Origin: Amycolatopsis australiensis
GTDB taxonomy: Bacteria > Actinomycetota > Actinomycetes > Mycobacteriales > Pseudonocardiaceae
Direction: 5' to 3'
Length of the DNA stretch: 64,000 nucleotides
Assembly: GCF_900119165.1 (NCBI RefSeq)
Contig: NZ_FPJG01000006.1
Coordinates: 9,051,763-9,115,762, forward strand
Numbering within the stretch: position 1 is the first letter of the stretch; the number at the start of each line of letters is the position of its first letter. A program made the position numbers and the translations under genes. Below the pieces are notes generated by a model. That model was given only the letters and a program-made list of their open reading frames with translations, searched no databases and was not told the origin of the DNA. This document shows positions 16,687-25,002 of the stretch, in pieces.

Positions 16687-17778
16687 CTACAGCGGCAGCC
16701 AGGTCATCCGCTGCCCGTGCGGGGCGGTCCGCGCCAGGGCGTGGGCCTCCGGCCTCCCGTTCTCCCAGCGCACCACGCCGAGCGTCGCCAGCCCGCCGCC
16801 GACCAGGTCCGACCGGCCCGGCAGCACCACGTCCAGGCCCGCGCCGTAGAACTCCTCCGACACCCACCACAGCGGCCGGGACTCCGCCAGCGAAGCCAGC
16901 GCCGCGACGAACGCCGCGCGGCGCTCCGGTGGGAAGTACGCCAGCGCGTGGCTCGTCACCACCACCAGCGGCCCGTCCAGCGACGCGGCCGCCGACGGCA
17001 GGTCGTCCACGCCGTCCCCGGCGATGAGCCGGGGCCGGTGCTTCGCCTGCTCGGCCGCGGCCGTGCGCAGCAGCCGGATGCGGTCCGGCTGGTCCGCCCA
17101 GACGCACGCCTCCAGCCAGGCCAGCTCGTCCTCGTCCGACAGGTCCACCGGCGCGCGGTCGAGGCCCGCCCGGTCGAGCACCGCCAGCTTCTTCGGCAGC
17201 TTCGGCGCCACCGCGCCCGGCGCCAGGTCCAGCGCGCAGTGCAGCCCGACCGCGGCCTTCGCGGGACCCGCCGTCAGCTGCTCGCCGCCGTCGCACTGGT
17301 AGCGGTAGCCGAACCGGTCCAGGCCCAGCAACAGCCCCGCGCTGCAGCCGACCTCCAGCACGGCGACCTTGCCGCCCGCCTCCTTCGCCGCCCGCGCGAC
17401 GCCCGGGTACAGCAGCGCCGCCCGGCGGACCTCGTTGGTCTGCGTGTAGCGCGACGCGATCAGTGCCCGCGCCTTGTCCGCCCGCTCCAGCAGGAACGAC
17501 CGGAACAGCGGCCAGGTCTCGGAGTCGACCCCGTCGAAGCCGCCGAGCGACGGGTAGTACCGCGACAGCGGGTGGATCGGGTCGGCCTGCACCAGCCGGT
17601 GCGCGGCGGCCATCAGCAGCGTGCCGCGCGCCTCGCCGTCGCGGGCCACCGACAGCAACCCGGCGACGTCGTCGTCCTCCGCGGCCTGAGACGCCAGGTG
17701 CTCGTACAGCGGGGAGACGCCGCGCGCCTCCACTTCCGCGAACTTGCGCAGGATCCCCTTGATCCGGTCCAGGTCCAT
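16687..17778 (-). CDS. DUF2332 family protein
   Basis: A 363-residue protein. It contains LMAAAHRLVQ..HPLSRYYPSLGG near residue 75, TQTNEVRRAALLYPG, then VLEVGCSAGLLLGLDRFGY, which looks like a Rossmann glycine loop of a methyltransferase, and VTSHALAYFPPERR. These are the marks of DUF2332, a family of unknown activity that I suspect binds SAM. It starts seven bases after the MaoC gene and is probably co-transcribed with it. Confidence 0.85.
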   Translation of the reverse strand: MDLDRIKGILRKFAEVEARGVSPLYEHLASQAAEDDDVAGLLSVARDGEARGTLLMAAAHRLVQADPIHPLSRYYPSLGGFDGVDSETWPLFRSFLLERADKARALIASRYTQTNEVRRAALLYPGVARAAKEAGGKVAVLEVGCSAGLLLGLDRFGYRYQCDGGEQLTAGPAKAAVGLHCALDLAPGAVAPKLPKKLAVLDRAGLDRAPVDLSDEDELAWLEACVWADQPDRIRLLRTAAAEQAKHRPRLIAGDGVDDLPSAAASLDGPLVVVTSHALAYFPPERRAAFVAALASLAESRPLWWVSEEFYGAGLDVVLPGRSDLVGGGLATLGVVRWENGRPEAHALARTAPHGQRMTWLPL

Positions 17779-17785
17779 CAGAGCC

Positions 17786-18289
17786 TCATTCGTGCGGCAC
17801 CGGCCGGCCCGGCTGCTCCCCGCCCCGAGTCTCCCCGTACGAGCGCTTCGGCACCATCACCTTCCGCCGGAACGTGCACACGATCGTGCCGTCCTGCTTG
17901 TAGCCGCGCGTCTCGACGTACACGACGCCCCGGTCGTCCTTGGACTTCGACGGCGTCTTGTCCAGCACCTCGGTCTCGCCGTAGATGGTGTCGCCGTGGA
18001 AGGTCGGCTTCACGTGCTTGAGCGACTCGACCTCGAGGTTCGCGATGGCCTTGCCGGAGACGTCGGGCACGGACATGCCCAGCAGCAGCGAGTAGACGTA
18101 GTTGCCGACCACGACGTTCTTGCCGAAGTCGGTCGTCTCCTCCGCGTAGTGCGCGTCGAGGTGCAGCGGGTGGTGGTTCATGGTGAGCAGGCAGAACAGG
18201 TGGTCGTCGTATTCGGTGACCGTTTTGCCCGGCCAGTGCTTGTAGACCGCACCGACCTCGAACTCCTCGTAGTACCGACCGAACTGCAC
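17786..18289 (-). CDS. MaoC-like hot-dog fold dehydratase
   Basis: A 167-residue single hot-dog domain protein: FGRYYEEFEVGAVYKHWPG, then TMNHHPLHLDAHYAEETTDFG (the hydratase-2 motif region with Asp and His), and VVVGNYVYSLLLG. It probably hydrates or dehydrates an enoyl-CoA. The last 20 residues are a charged tail. It is divergent from corA across about 310 bases and leads an operon with the DUF2332 gene. Confidence 0.85.
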   Translation of the reverse strand: MQFGRYYEEFEVGAVYKHWPGKTVTEYDDHLFCLLTMNHHPLHLDAHYAEETTDFGKNVVVGNYVYSLLLGMSVPDVSGKAIANLEVESLKHVKPTFHGDTIYGETEVLDKTPSKSKDDRGVVYVETRGYKQDGTIVCTFRRKVMVPKRSYGETRGGEQPGRPVPHE

Positions 18290-18410
18290 TCGTCATCTCC
18301 CGTCGCGTAACACCGCGTGAGGCTGGTACGACACGCATCCGTAGTGAGGAGTACCCTCAACCATTGGTTCTCGCGCGTCAACGCGAGCCCCACCACTCTC
18401 CACCCGGCCC

Positions 18411-18550
18411 GAAGGAGGTGAGGAACCCCGATGAGTAGTGGCGATAGTCCGCTCCCTAGTAGTCCCAGCGTTCCCACCTCACGGGTCTTCTCCAGGTAGG
18501 CCTTTCCTTCCCGGGAACGCTGGTGTCGCCGGGCGGACGCGGTTCCGCCC
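18411..18550 (+). promoter_or_regulatory. structured leader of corA with uORF and mutually exclusive pairings
   Basis: This is the core of the roughly 240-base corA leader. It contains a double Shine-Dalgarno run GGAGGTGAGG (18414-18423) and the uORF at 18431-18499. An 11-bp stem, CCAGCGTTCCC (18465-18475, inside the uORF) with GGGAACGCTGG (18513-18523), follows, then a GGGCGGA/TCCGCCC hairpin (18531-18550). GTGAGG at 18418-18423 can pair with CCTCAC at 18477-18482 in the loop of the long stem. Ribosomes on the uORF would melt the long stem. This is the layout of a translation-coupled attenuator. It does not obviously match the M-box consensus beyond AGGTGAGG. Confidence 0.55.
18431..18499 (+). 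CDS. 22-residue Pro/Ser-rich leader peptide of corA (candidate)
   Basis: ATG 18431 to TAG 18497-18499 encodes 22 residues beginning MSSGDSPLPSS and ending TSRVFSR. Prolines stand at positions 7, 9, 12 and 15, following an acidic residue, with basic residues at the end. GAGG lies seven bases and GGAGG twelve bases upstream of the ATG. The D-x-P-L-P start and basic end recall the composition of the Salmonella MgtL leader, which senses Mg2+ through ribosome behaviour; homology is not implied. Codons 12-15 form one arm of the leader hairpin. Confidence 0.5.
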   Translation: MSSGDSPLPSSPSVPTSRVFSR

Positions 18551-18597
18551 CTGGTCAGTCGTCTCGCACGACCAACGCACGACGCCCAGGAGATCCC

Positions 18598-19680
18598 ATG
18601 CCTGCCATTCCCTCGCTCGGCGGCCTGCGCGGCCGCGGCAACAAGGGCACCGTCCCCGTGCGGCCGGTCCCGGTGCCGCTGTCCGCGTACGTCGTCGACT
18701 GCGCGGTGTACGTCGGCGGCGAGCGCCTGCCCGGCCGCTGGACCCACACCGAAGCGATCAAAGAGGTCCGCAAGCGGCACGAGGGGTTCGTCTGGATCGG
18801 GCTGCACGAGCCCGACGCCGACCAGATCCAGGGCATCGCCGAGACGTTCGGGCTGCACGAGCTGGCGGTCGAGGACGCGCTCGAAGCGCACCAGCGGCCG
18901 AAGCTGGAGCGCTACGACGACACGCTGTTCCTCGTGGTCAAGACCGTCCGGTACGTCGAACACGAGTCCCCCACCACGGCGAACGAGATCGTCGAGACCG
19001 GCGAGCTGATGGTGTTCCTCGGCCGGGACTTCGTCATCACCGTCCGGCACGGGAACCACTCCGGGCTGGCGCGGCTGCGCCGCGAGCTCGACGAGGACCC
19101 CGAGCGGCTGCAGCTGGGGCCGGCCGCGGTCGTGCACGCGATCGCCGACCACGTCGTCGACCACTACCTCGACGTCACCGGCCGGATCGAGAACGACATC
19201 GACGTGATGGAGGCGCAGGTCTTCGCGCCGCGCTCGCAGATCAGCGCCGAGCAGATCTACCTGATGAAACGGGAGGTCCTCGAGCTGCGCCGCGCGGTGA
19301 TGCCGCTCGCGACGCCGGTCCAGCGGCTGGCCGAGGGCTACACGCGCCTGGTGCCGGACGAGGTCCGCTCCTACTTCCGCGACGTCGCCGACCACCTCAC
19401 GACCGTGTCCGAGCGGGTGGCGGCGTTCGACGAGCTGCTGTCCACACTGGTCGACGCGACCGTCGCGAAGATCTCGCTGCAGCAGAACACCGACATGCGC
19501 AAGATCACGTCGTGGGCGGCGATCATCACCGTGCCGACGATGATCGCCGGCATCTACGGGATGAACTTCGACTACCTGCCCGAGCTGCACTGGAAGTTCG
19601 GGTACCCGCTGGTGATCACCGTGATCCTGGCGATCTGCCTGTTGCTGTACCGAATATTCCGGAAGAACGGCTGGCTATAG
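18598..19680 (+). CDS. corA: CorA-type magnesium/cobalt channel
   Basis: A 360-residue CorA. The cytoplasmic domain (residues about 30-290) has the FVWIGLHEP strand and long helices VVDHYLDVTGRIENDIDVME and AEQIYLMKREVLELRR. It is followed by the signature YGMNFDYLPEL between two C-terminal membrane helices. The pore motif GMN is intact, so a functional pentameric Mg2+ channel is expected. AGGAG lies five bases upstream of ATG 18598. It is preceded by a structured leader with a uORF and followed by a tiny membrane peptide. It corresponds in position to Rv1239c beside the lpqY-sugABC block. Confidence 0.93.
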   Translation: MPAIPSLGGLRGRGNKGTVPVRPVPVPLSAYVVDCAVYVGGERLPGRWTHTEAIKEVRKRHEGFVWIGLHEPDADQIQGIAETFGLHELAVEDALEAHQRPKLERYDDTLFLVVKTVRYVEHESPTTANEIVETGELMVFLGRDFVITVRHGNHSGLARLRRELDEDPERLQLGPAAVVHAIADHVVDHYLDVTGRIENDIDVMEAQVFAPRSQISAEQIYLMKREVLELRRAVMPLATPVQRLAEGYTRLVPDEVRSYFRDVADHLTTVSERVAAFDELLSTLVDATVAKISLQQNTDMRKITSWAAIITVPTMIAGIYGMNFDYLPELHWKFGYPLVITVILAICLLLYRIFRKNGWL

Positions 19681-19712
19681 GTCCCCTCTCTTCCCCCACT
19701 GGAGTGTTCGTG

Positions 19713-19829
19713 ATGCCTCGCATGCTGTCCAACCTCAAGTTCTGGGCGCTCGCGCTCAGCGTGCTGTGGATCTTCGTCATCACTTTCGTCATCGTCGCCG
19801 ACCCCGGGTTCGCGCACGGCATGAAGTGA
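19713..19829 (+). CDS. 38-residue single-pass membrane peptide downstream of corA
   Basis: ATG 19713 has GGAG eight bases upstream and encodes 38 residues: a basic head MPRMLSNLKF, a hydrophobic helix WALALSVLWIFVITFVIVA, and a short tail DPGFAHGMK. It begins 32 bases after the corA stop on the same strand. Its good ribosome site and clean transmembrane composition argue that it is real. The function is unknown; by position it could modulate the channel. Confidence 0.55.
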   Translation: MPRMLSNLKFWALALSVLWIFVITFVIVADPGFAHGMK

Positions 19830-19854
19830 CGCCGGGGCGTCGTACCCTGGGGGC

Positions 19855-20505
19855 GTGCCGAAAGCGCTGGTGGTCTCCGACGAGGTCGACGAGCGGCTGT
19901 GGACCGACGCGGTCCGCGCCGTCGCCGTCGACCTCGTCATCGGCGCCGGCGACCTCCCCTACGACTACCTCGCCTTCCTGGCCGGCGCGCTCGACGTGCC
20001 GTGCGTGTTCGTGCCGGGCAACCACGACCCGGACCTGAGCGGATACACGCGCTACGGCGGGCTGTCCATGAAGGACGGTTTCCCGGCGGCTTGGCCGGGC
20101 CCGGCGGGCGGCATCAACGCCGACGGCCGGGTCGTCGACGTCGCCGGGCTCCGGTTCGCCGGGCTCGGCGGCTCGGTCCGCTACAACGACGGGCCGAACC
20201 AGTGGACGCAGCGCCAGCAGGCCCGCCGCGCCCGCGGCCTGGTGCGCCGGGCCCGGCTGCGGCGCTGGCGGGACGGCCGCGACGTCGACGTCCTGCTGAC
20301 GCACTCGCCGCCGCTGAACCTGGGTGACCGGGACGACCCGCCGCACCGCGGGTTCGCGTGCCTGCACCGGACGATCGAGGTGCTGCGGCCGAAGTGGCTG
20401 CTGCACGGGCACATCCACCCCCACGGCGAGCCGGTGCCGGACCGCGTCGTCGGCGAAACCCGGATCCGCAACGTGGTGGGCCACCGGATCATGGAGTTCT
20501 CATGA
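19855..20505 (+). CDS. calcineurin-like metallophosphoesterase
   Basis: A 216-residue protein from GTG 19855. Metal motifs are complete: LVVSDEVD, GAGDLPYDY, PGNHDPD, LLTHSPP and HGHIHPHG. It is a class III metallophosphoesterase without added domains. The substrate is unknown. Its stop overlaps the start of the next gene by four bases (ATGA, 20502-20505), so the two are translationally coupled. Confidence 0.88.
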   Translation: MPKALVVSDEVDERLWTDAVRAVAVDLVIGAGDLPYDYLAFLAGALDVPCVFVPGNHDPDLSGYTRYGGLSMKDGFPAAWPGPAGGINADGRVVDVAGLRFAGLGGSVRYNDGPNQWTQRQQARRARGLVRRARLRRWRDGRDVDVLLTHSPPLNLGDRDDPPHRGFACLHRTIEVLRPKWLLHGHIHPHGEPVPDRVVGETRIRNVVGHRIMEFS

Positions 20506-21341
20506 AAGAGACGGGGTTTCCCCGCGCCGACGCGGAGAACGACTTCCTCCGCGCGCGCCGGGGCCAGGTGCTCTCGCGGCTTTCCACGTGGCTGCGCCGC
20601 GAGCCCGACGACGTCAACATCATGCTGCCGTTCCACGAGGTGGTGGAGGCGCTCGGCTACCAGGGCGAGCACCGGATCGGGCTGCGGGTGATCAAGCTGG
20701 ACTCGATCGTCGGCACGGTCGACCGCAGCCGCGACTTCGACCGCCGCTTCCGCCCGACGTCGGGCCGGGTCCGCGAGCGCTGGGAGCGCCTGGCGCTGGC
20801 CGCCCGCCGCGGCGAGGAGATCCCGCCGATCGAGGTCTACCGGATCGGCGAGCTGCACTTCATCATCGACGGCCACCACCGCGTCTCGGTGGCGCTCGCC
20901 CAGGGACTGTCCACAATAGAGGCATACGTGACGGTGGTCCGGACCAAGCTGGACCCGAGCGGCATCCGGCACCGCGGCGACCTGATCGTCAAGGACTACC
21001 GGCGGCTGTTCCTGGAGCGCGTGCCGCTGACCGGCCACGCGCGGGCGTCGGTGATCGTGACGGACCCGTGGGACTACGCGAAGCTGGGCGAGCACGTGGA
21101 GGCGTGGGGCTTCCGGCTGATGCAGGACGAGGGCAGGTTCTGCGACCGGGCGAGCGTGGCCCAGCGCTGGTTCGACGAGGAGTTCGTCCCGGTGGTGGGC
21201 ATGCTGCGGCAGGCGGGCATGATCGGCGACCGGACGGACGCGGAGGCGTACATGTGGGTGGCCGCCGAGCGGTACCGGCTGATCCGCACCCACCGCTGGG
21301 ACGACGAGGTCATCGAGACGCTGCGGGCGCGCAGCCGCTAG
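20502..21341 (+). CDS. ParB/sulfiredoxin-fold protein
   Basis: A 279-residue protein. The central motif IIDGHHRVSVALAQG, preceded by IPPIEVYRIGELHF, is the ParB/Srx nucleotide-binding core. The expected ParB helix-turn-helix and dimerisation domains are not recognisable; instead a helical C-terminal half ends YMWVAAERYRLIRTHRW. It is therefore not a chromosome-partition ParB but one of the stand-alone enzymes of this fold, possibly a CTPase or phosphotransferase (inference). It is coupled to the phosphoesterase upstream. Its stop codon overlaps that of the convergent gene at 21338. Confidence 0.75.
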   Translation: MKETGFPRADAENDFLRARRGQVLSRLSTWLRREPDDVNIMLPFHEVVEALGYQGEHRIGLRVIKLDSIVGTVDRSRDFDRRFRPTSGRVRERWERLALAARRGEEIPPIEVYRIGELHFIIDGHHRVSVALAQGLSTIEAYVTVVRTKLDPSGIRHRGDLIVKDYRRLFLERVPLTGHARASVIVTDPWDYAKLGEHVEAWGFRLMQDEGRFCDRASVAQRWFDEEFVPVVGMLRQAGMIGDRTDAEAYMWVAAERYRLIRTHRWDDEVIETLRARSR

Positions 21342-22081
21342 AAGTCCAGGCCCGGGGTCAGGGCCAGCTGCCGCACCTGGTCCAGCGTCAGGACCGGCTC
21401 CGGGCGCTGCCGCGGCAGCCGCACGTCCTTCTGCTCCAGCACGCCGCTGTTGGTGGACCAGAACTGGACGAACACGGCCGGCGCGGCCAGCGCCACGCGG
21501 TGGGTCACGACGTCGCCGGAGACCAGCGTCGAGAGCCAGAGGTGGCCCTGGTCCGCCTGCTCCGAGCGGCACACGACCTCCTCCGGTGACCCGCACGGCG
21601 GGCCGCCCGAGTTGCCGGTCGGCAGGATCAGGGCGTAGACCGAGCCGGTCCCGCGCGCGTCGGTCACCCGGACGCCCATGTGGAACAACGCCTCGCGAGG
21701 CGCGTCGCCCGCCGGGTCGGCGATCAGGCGGAACGGGTCCGGCGGCGGGGTCTCGCCCGGGATGGTCAGCCGCGAGATCCGCACGCCCGGGTCGAGCAGC
21801 GACCGGACGGCGTTGCCGACGAGACAGCTGAGCCGTTCGGTGATCTGCGCACGCGTGGCCGTTTCCGCGGGGCACGGCGAGCTGGCGACGTCGCCGCGGC
21901 GCGGCAGCACGACCACGGCCAGCCCGAGCGCGAGCACGACCACGGCCAGCGCGACCGCGCTCGTGAGCAGGTACCGCCGGCGCGACGAGCGGGCCGCGGC
22001 CAGCACCGCTTCGCCGGACAGGCCGATCGGGGGTTCGCCTTCGGTCACGTACGTCGTCAAGGCAGCCCGGACGTCTTCCAT
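21338..22081 (-). CDS. single-pass membrane protein paired with an ECF sigma factor
   Basis: A 247-residue protein: a short cytoplasmic N-terminus (about 33 residues), one membrane helix YLLTSAVALAVVVLALGLAVVVL, then an extracytoplasmic domain with several cysteines. Its ATG shares a base with the stop of the upstream SigE-family sigma gene, the usual place for an anti-sigma partner. I see no HxxxCxxC zinc motif, so anti-sigma action is inferred from context only. Confidence 0.7.
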   Translation of the reverse strand: MEDVRAALTTYVTEGEPPIGLSGEAVLAAARSSRRRYLLTSAVALAVVVLALGLAVVVLPRRGDVASSPCPAETATRAQITERLSCLVGNAVRSLLDPGVRISRLTIPGETPPPDPFRLIADPAGDAPREALFHMGVRVTDARGTGSVYALILPTGNSGGPPCGSPEEVVCRSEQADQGHLWLSTLVSGDVVTHRVALAAPAVFVQFWSTNSGVLEQKDVRLPRQRPEPVLTLDQVRQLALTPGLDF

Positions 22082-22575
22082 CACCACTCCTCCGTCGTCG
22101 GCGCGGGCAGGACGGCGCGCAGGGCTTCGACCCCGCGGGCCGTCTGGGACTTGACCGTGCCTTCGGCGACGCCGAGCAGCGACGCCACCTCCGCCACCGG
22201 GAGGTCTTCGAGGAACCGCAGCACGACCATCGCGCGCTGCCTCGGCGTCAAGTCCGAAAGGGCGCGCTCCACGTCGAGCCGGACGTGACTGTCGCGGCCC
22301 GGGGGTGACTCCGTTTCCGGCGGCGAAGACGTCACGTATTCGCGGGCCGCGGTGCGTCGCCCGGCCAGGAACAGGTTCAGGAGGATGCGCCGCGCGTACG
22401 CGTCGGCCGTGTCCGGCCGGACGCGCCGCCAGCGCCGGTACAGCTGCACGAACATGGCCTGGACCAGGTCCTCGGCCGCGTGCCAGTCCCCGCACAGGGC
22501 GAACGCCACCCGGCGGAACCGCTGTACTCGCGCGGCGAAGTACTCGCTGAAGTCGAGATCTCGCGAAGCCCCCAC
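22081..22575 (-). CDS. ECF sigma factor, actinobacterial SigE-like family
   Basis: A 164-residue sigma factor from GTG 22575, which has GGAGGG four bases upstream. Region 2 reads FRRVAFALCGDWHAAEDLVQAMFVQL; region 4 reads LTPRQRAMVVLRFLEDLPVAEVASLLGVAEGTVKSQT. It belongs to the short SigE-type family common in Streptomyces and Amycolatopsis, not to the stress SigE at 43 kb. It is transcribed with the membrane protein that follows. Target promoters are unknown. Confidence 0.88.
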   Translation of the reverse strand: MGASRDLDFSEYFAARVQRFRRVAFALCGDWHAAEDLVQAMFVQLYRRWRRVRPDTADAYARRILLNLFLAGRRTAAREYVTSSPPETESPPGRDSHVRLDVERALSDLTPRQRAMVVLRFLEDLPVAEVASLLGVAEGTVKSQTARGVEALRAVLPAPTTEEW

Positions 22576-22633
22576 CGGCCCTCCTTCGCACGTTGTCACT
22601 CTTACTAGTGCGCGGAGGGCCGGGGAGGTTCAA

Positions 22634-24133
22634 CTACAGGTGCACCGCGCCCGGCGCCGCCTCGCCCTTCGGGACGCCCGGGCGCAGCAGCAGGCCGCTG
22701 AGCACCGCGCCCGCCAGGAAGATCGCCGCCGCCCAGGAGAACGCCGTCGTGTAGCTCTCGATCGCCGCTTCGGCCGCCAGCCGCGGCGTCGGGACCTTGC
22801 CCGCAAGGTACGACGTCGCCGCGTTGCCGGCCAGTGTCGACAGCAGCGCCGTGCCGATCGAGCCGCCGACCTGCTGCATCGTGTTGACCGCCGCCGACGC
22901 GACCCCCGCGTCGTGCGCCTCGACGCCGAACGTCGCGACGCTCATCGCCGGCGCCATCGCCAGGCCGATGCCGAAGCCCATCACCAGCAGCGGACCAAGC
23001 ACGCCGGAGGCGTACGTGCTCTCGAGACCGATGCCGCTCAGCCAGAACAGGCCGACGGCCGCGATCGCCATGCCGGTCGGGACCAGCGGCCGCGGGCCGA
23101 ACCGCGGCAGCAGCACGGCCGTGGCCGTGGTCGCCGACAGCATCAGCGTCGCGACCATCGGCAGGAACCCGATGCCGCTTTCGATCGGCGTGAACTTCAG
23201 GTTCTGCTGCACGTAGAACGTCAGGAACAGGAAGATCGCGAACATCCCGATCGCGAGCAGGAACATCGCCAGGTAGGAGCCGCCGCGGTTGCGGTCGAGG
23301 AGCACGCGCAGCGGCAGCAGCGGGTGCGAGACGCGCTGCTGCAGCCACGCGAACACGCCCAGCAGCACGACGCCGGCGGCGAGGAAGCCCCACACCGACA
23401 CCGCCGACCACGAGTCCGACTCGGCGTTCGCGAAGCCGTAGACCAGCGCGAACAGGCCGGCTGACGCGGTGACCGTGCCCGGCAGGTCGAGCTTCGGGCG
23501 CGGGCCGCCGTCCTTCTGGTTGCGCAGCAGGATCGAGCTGCCGGCGAACGCGACGACGGCGAAGATGATGTTGACGAACATGCACCAGCGCCAGTCGAGG
23601 TACTCGGTGAGCACGCCGCCGAGCAGCAGGCCGACCGCCGCGCCGCCACCACCGATGGCCCCGAACACGCCGAACGCGCGGCCGCGTTCCTTCGGGTCGG
23701 TGAAGGTGGTGGTGAGCAGCGAAAGCGCGGCCGGCGCGAGCAGCGCGCCGAACACGCCCTGGGCCGCGCGGGCGACCAGCAGCATCTCGATGTTGCTCGC
23801 CGCGCCGCCGAGCGCGGAGACCGCGGCGAACCCGGCCAGGCCGACGAGCAGGGCGTTCTTGCGGCCGAAGACGTCCGCGAGGCGGCCGCCGAGCAGCAGC
23901 AGGCTGCCGAACGCCAGCGCGTACGCCGTGACGACCCATTGCCGGGCGTCGTTGGAAAAGCCCAGGTCGACCTGGGCCGAGGGCAGCGCGATGTTCACGA
24001 CGGTCGCGTCCAGCACGACCATCAGCTGCGCGATGCCGATCATCACCAGGATGAGCCAGCGTCTGGCGTGGTGGGGGTTTTCGCCGGCGCGCGCGTCCCC
24101 CGGCGGCGCGACGGCGAGCGTGGACTCGGTCAT
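22634..24133 (-). CDS. MFS transporter, DHA2 (14-TM drug:H+ antiporter) family
   Basis: A protein of about 499 residues with around 14 hydrophobic segments. The DHA2 hallmarks VVLDATVVNIALPSAQ (motif D1), LGGRLADVFGRKNALL (motif A) and RAAQGVFGALLAPAALSLL (motif B) are present, with a C-terminal GASA-like half (GVASAAVNTMQQVGGSIGTAL). It probably exports a toxic compound or natural product. ATG 24133 is preferred. A divergent TetR gene 118 bases away is its likely repressor. Confidence 0.9.
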   Translation of the reverse strand: MTESTLAVAPPGDARAGENPHHARRWLILVMIGIAQLMVVLDATVVNIALPSAQVDLGFSNDARQWVVTAYALAFGSLLLLGGRLADVFGRKNALLVGLAGFAAVSALGGAASNIEMLLVARAAQGVFGALLAPAALSLLTTTFTDPKERGRAFGVFGAIGGGGAAVGLLLGGVLTEYLDWRWCMFVNIIFAVVAFAGSSILLRNQKDGGPRPKLDLPGTVTASAGLFALVYGFANAESDSWSAVSVWGFLAAGVVLLGVFAWLQQRVSHPLLPLRVLLDRNRGGSYLAMFLLAIGMFAIFLFLTFYVQQNLKFTPIESGIGFLPMVATLMLSATTATAVLLPRFGPRPLVPTGMAIAAVGLFWLSGIGLESTYASGVLGPLLVMGFGIGLAMAPAMSVATFGVEAHDAGVASAAVNTMQQVGGSIGTALLSTLAGNAATSYLAGKVPTPRLAAEAAIESYTTAFSWAAAIFLAGAVLSGLLLRPGVPKGEAAPGAVHL

Positions 24134-24176
24134 GGAGGTCCTCACAGAAAGTGATCAAGACACTATGTGGAGTAGG

Positions 24177-24219
24177 TATCTCCCCTTACGCGACCCAAGG
24201 TACACAAGAACCGGAGATA
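24177..24219. promoter_or_regulatory. candidate TetR operator, interrupted inverted repeat
   Basis: TATCTCC (24177-24183) and GGAGATA (24213-24219) are inverted, with flanking AGTAG and CTACT extending the symmetry. They lie between the divergent MFS and TetR genes. The 29-base spacing means looping or two separate half-sites, so this is a weak call. Confidence 0.35.
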
Positions 24220-24251
24220 GTGCCTCTACTTCAAGCGGTAGACTGGAGGAC

Positions 24252-24917
24252 ATGGCACGGGACGCTGGTCCCGCCGCACCGGCGCGGCCGCTGCGGCGTG
24301 ACGCTGAACTCAACCGCCGTCGCATCCTCGCGTCGGCCCGCGAGGTGTTCGGCCGCCGCGGGCTCGAAGCCACGCTGGACGACATCGCGCACCACGCCGG
24401 CCTCGGCGTCGGCACGGTCTACCGCCGGTTCCCCAGCAAGGAACACCTGGTCGAGGCCATGTTCGCGGAGCGGATGGCGGAAATCGGCGAGCTCGCCGAA
24501 GAAGCGCTGAAGGCCGAGGACCCGTGGCAGGCGTTCGTCGACTTCACGTGGAAGTCGATCGAGCTGCACTCCGGCGACCGCGGGCTGCGCGAGATCATGC
24601 TGTCGAACAGGTTCGGCCACGAGCACGTCGCGGAAGCGAAAGCCCGCATGGTGCCGTTGATCACAAAGCTGGTGGAGCGCGCCAAGGCGGCGGGCGGCCT
24701 GCGCGCCGACTTCGCCCCGACGGACACCCCGCTGCTGCACATGATGATCGGCTCGGTGATCGAGTTCACGTCGGCGGTGGAGCCGGACCTGTGGCGCCGC
24801 TGCCTGGGCATGCTCCTCGACGGACTGCGCGCGAAGCCGGGCAAGCCGTCGGAGCTGGCCCACCCGCCCCTGGACATGAACGAGGTCGACGAGGCGATGT
24901 CCTGCTGGCGCCCCTGA
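24252..24917 (+). CDS. TetR family transcriptional regulator
   Basis: A 221-residue TetR protein. The DNA-binding part reads REVFGRRGLEATLDDIAHH then VGTVYRRFPSKEHL. The C-terminal ligand domain is of the SBF2/TetR_C_33-like kind with LHMMIGSVIEFTSAVEP. It is divergent from the DHA2 exporter, so it is a probable local repressor induced by the exported compound. Confidence 0.9.
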   Translation: MARDAGPAAPARPLRRDAELNRRRILASAREVFGRRGLEATLDDIAHHAGLGVGTVYRRFPSKEHLVEAMFAERMAEIGELAEEALKAEDPWQAFVDFTWKSIELHSGDRGLREIMLSNRFGHEHVAEAKARMVPLITKLVERAKAAGGLRADFAPTDTPLLHMMIGSVIEFTSAVEPDLWRRCLGMLLDGLRAKPGKPSELAHPPLDMNEVDEAMSCWRP

Positions 24918-25002
24918 CGGGCAGCCACCAGGGGCGGGCGCGGCGCCAGGCCCCGCCGGCCCAGCCCCTGCGCGGTCACCTTCCCGCCGCGCGCCAAGCC
25001 GT

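Noticed and set aside
18411..18550. M-box (ykoK) riboswitch upstream of corA
   Set aside because: AGGTGAGG is reminiscent, but I could not place the other conserved M-box segments; left as an alternative to test with a covariance model.
18438..19829. 463-residue frame overlapping corA
   Set aside because: Different frame from the motif-complete CorA; only its last 38 codons are supported, as the separate small peptide.
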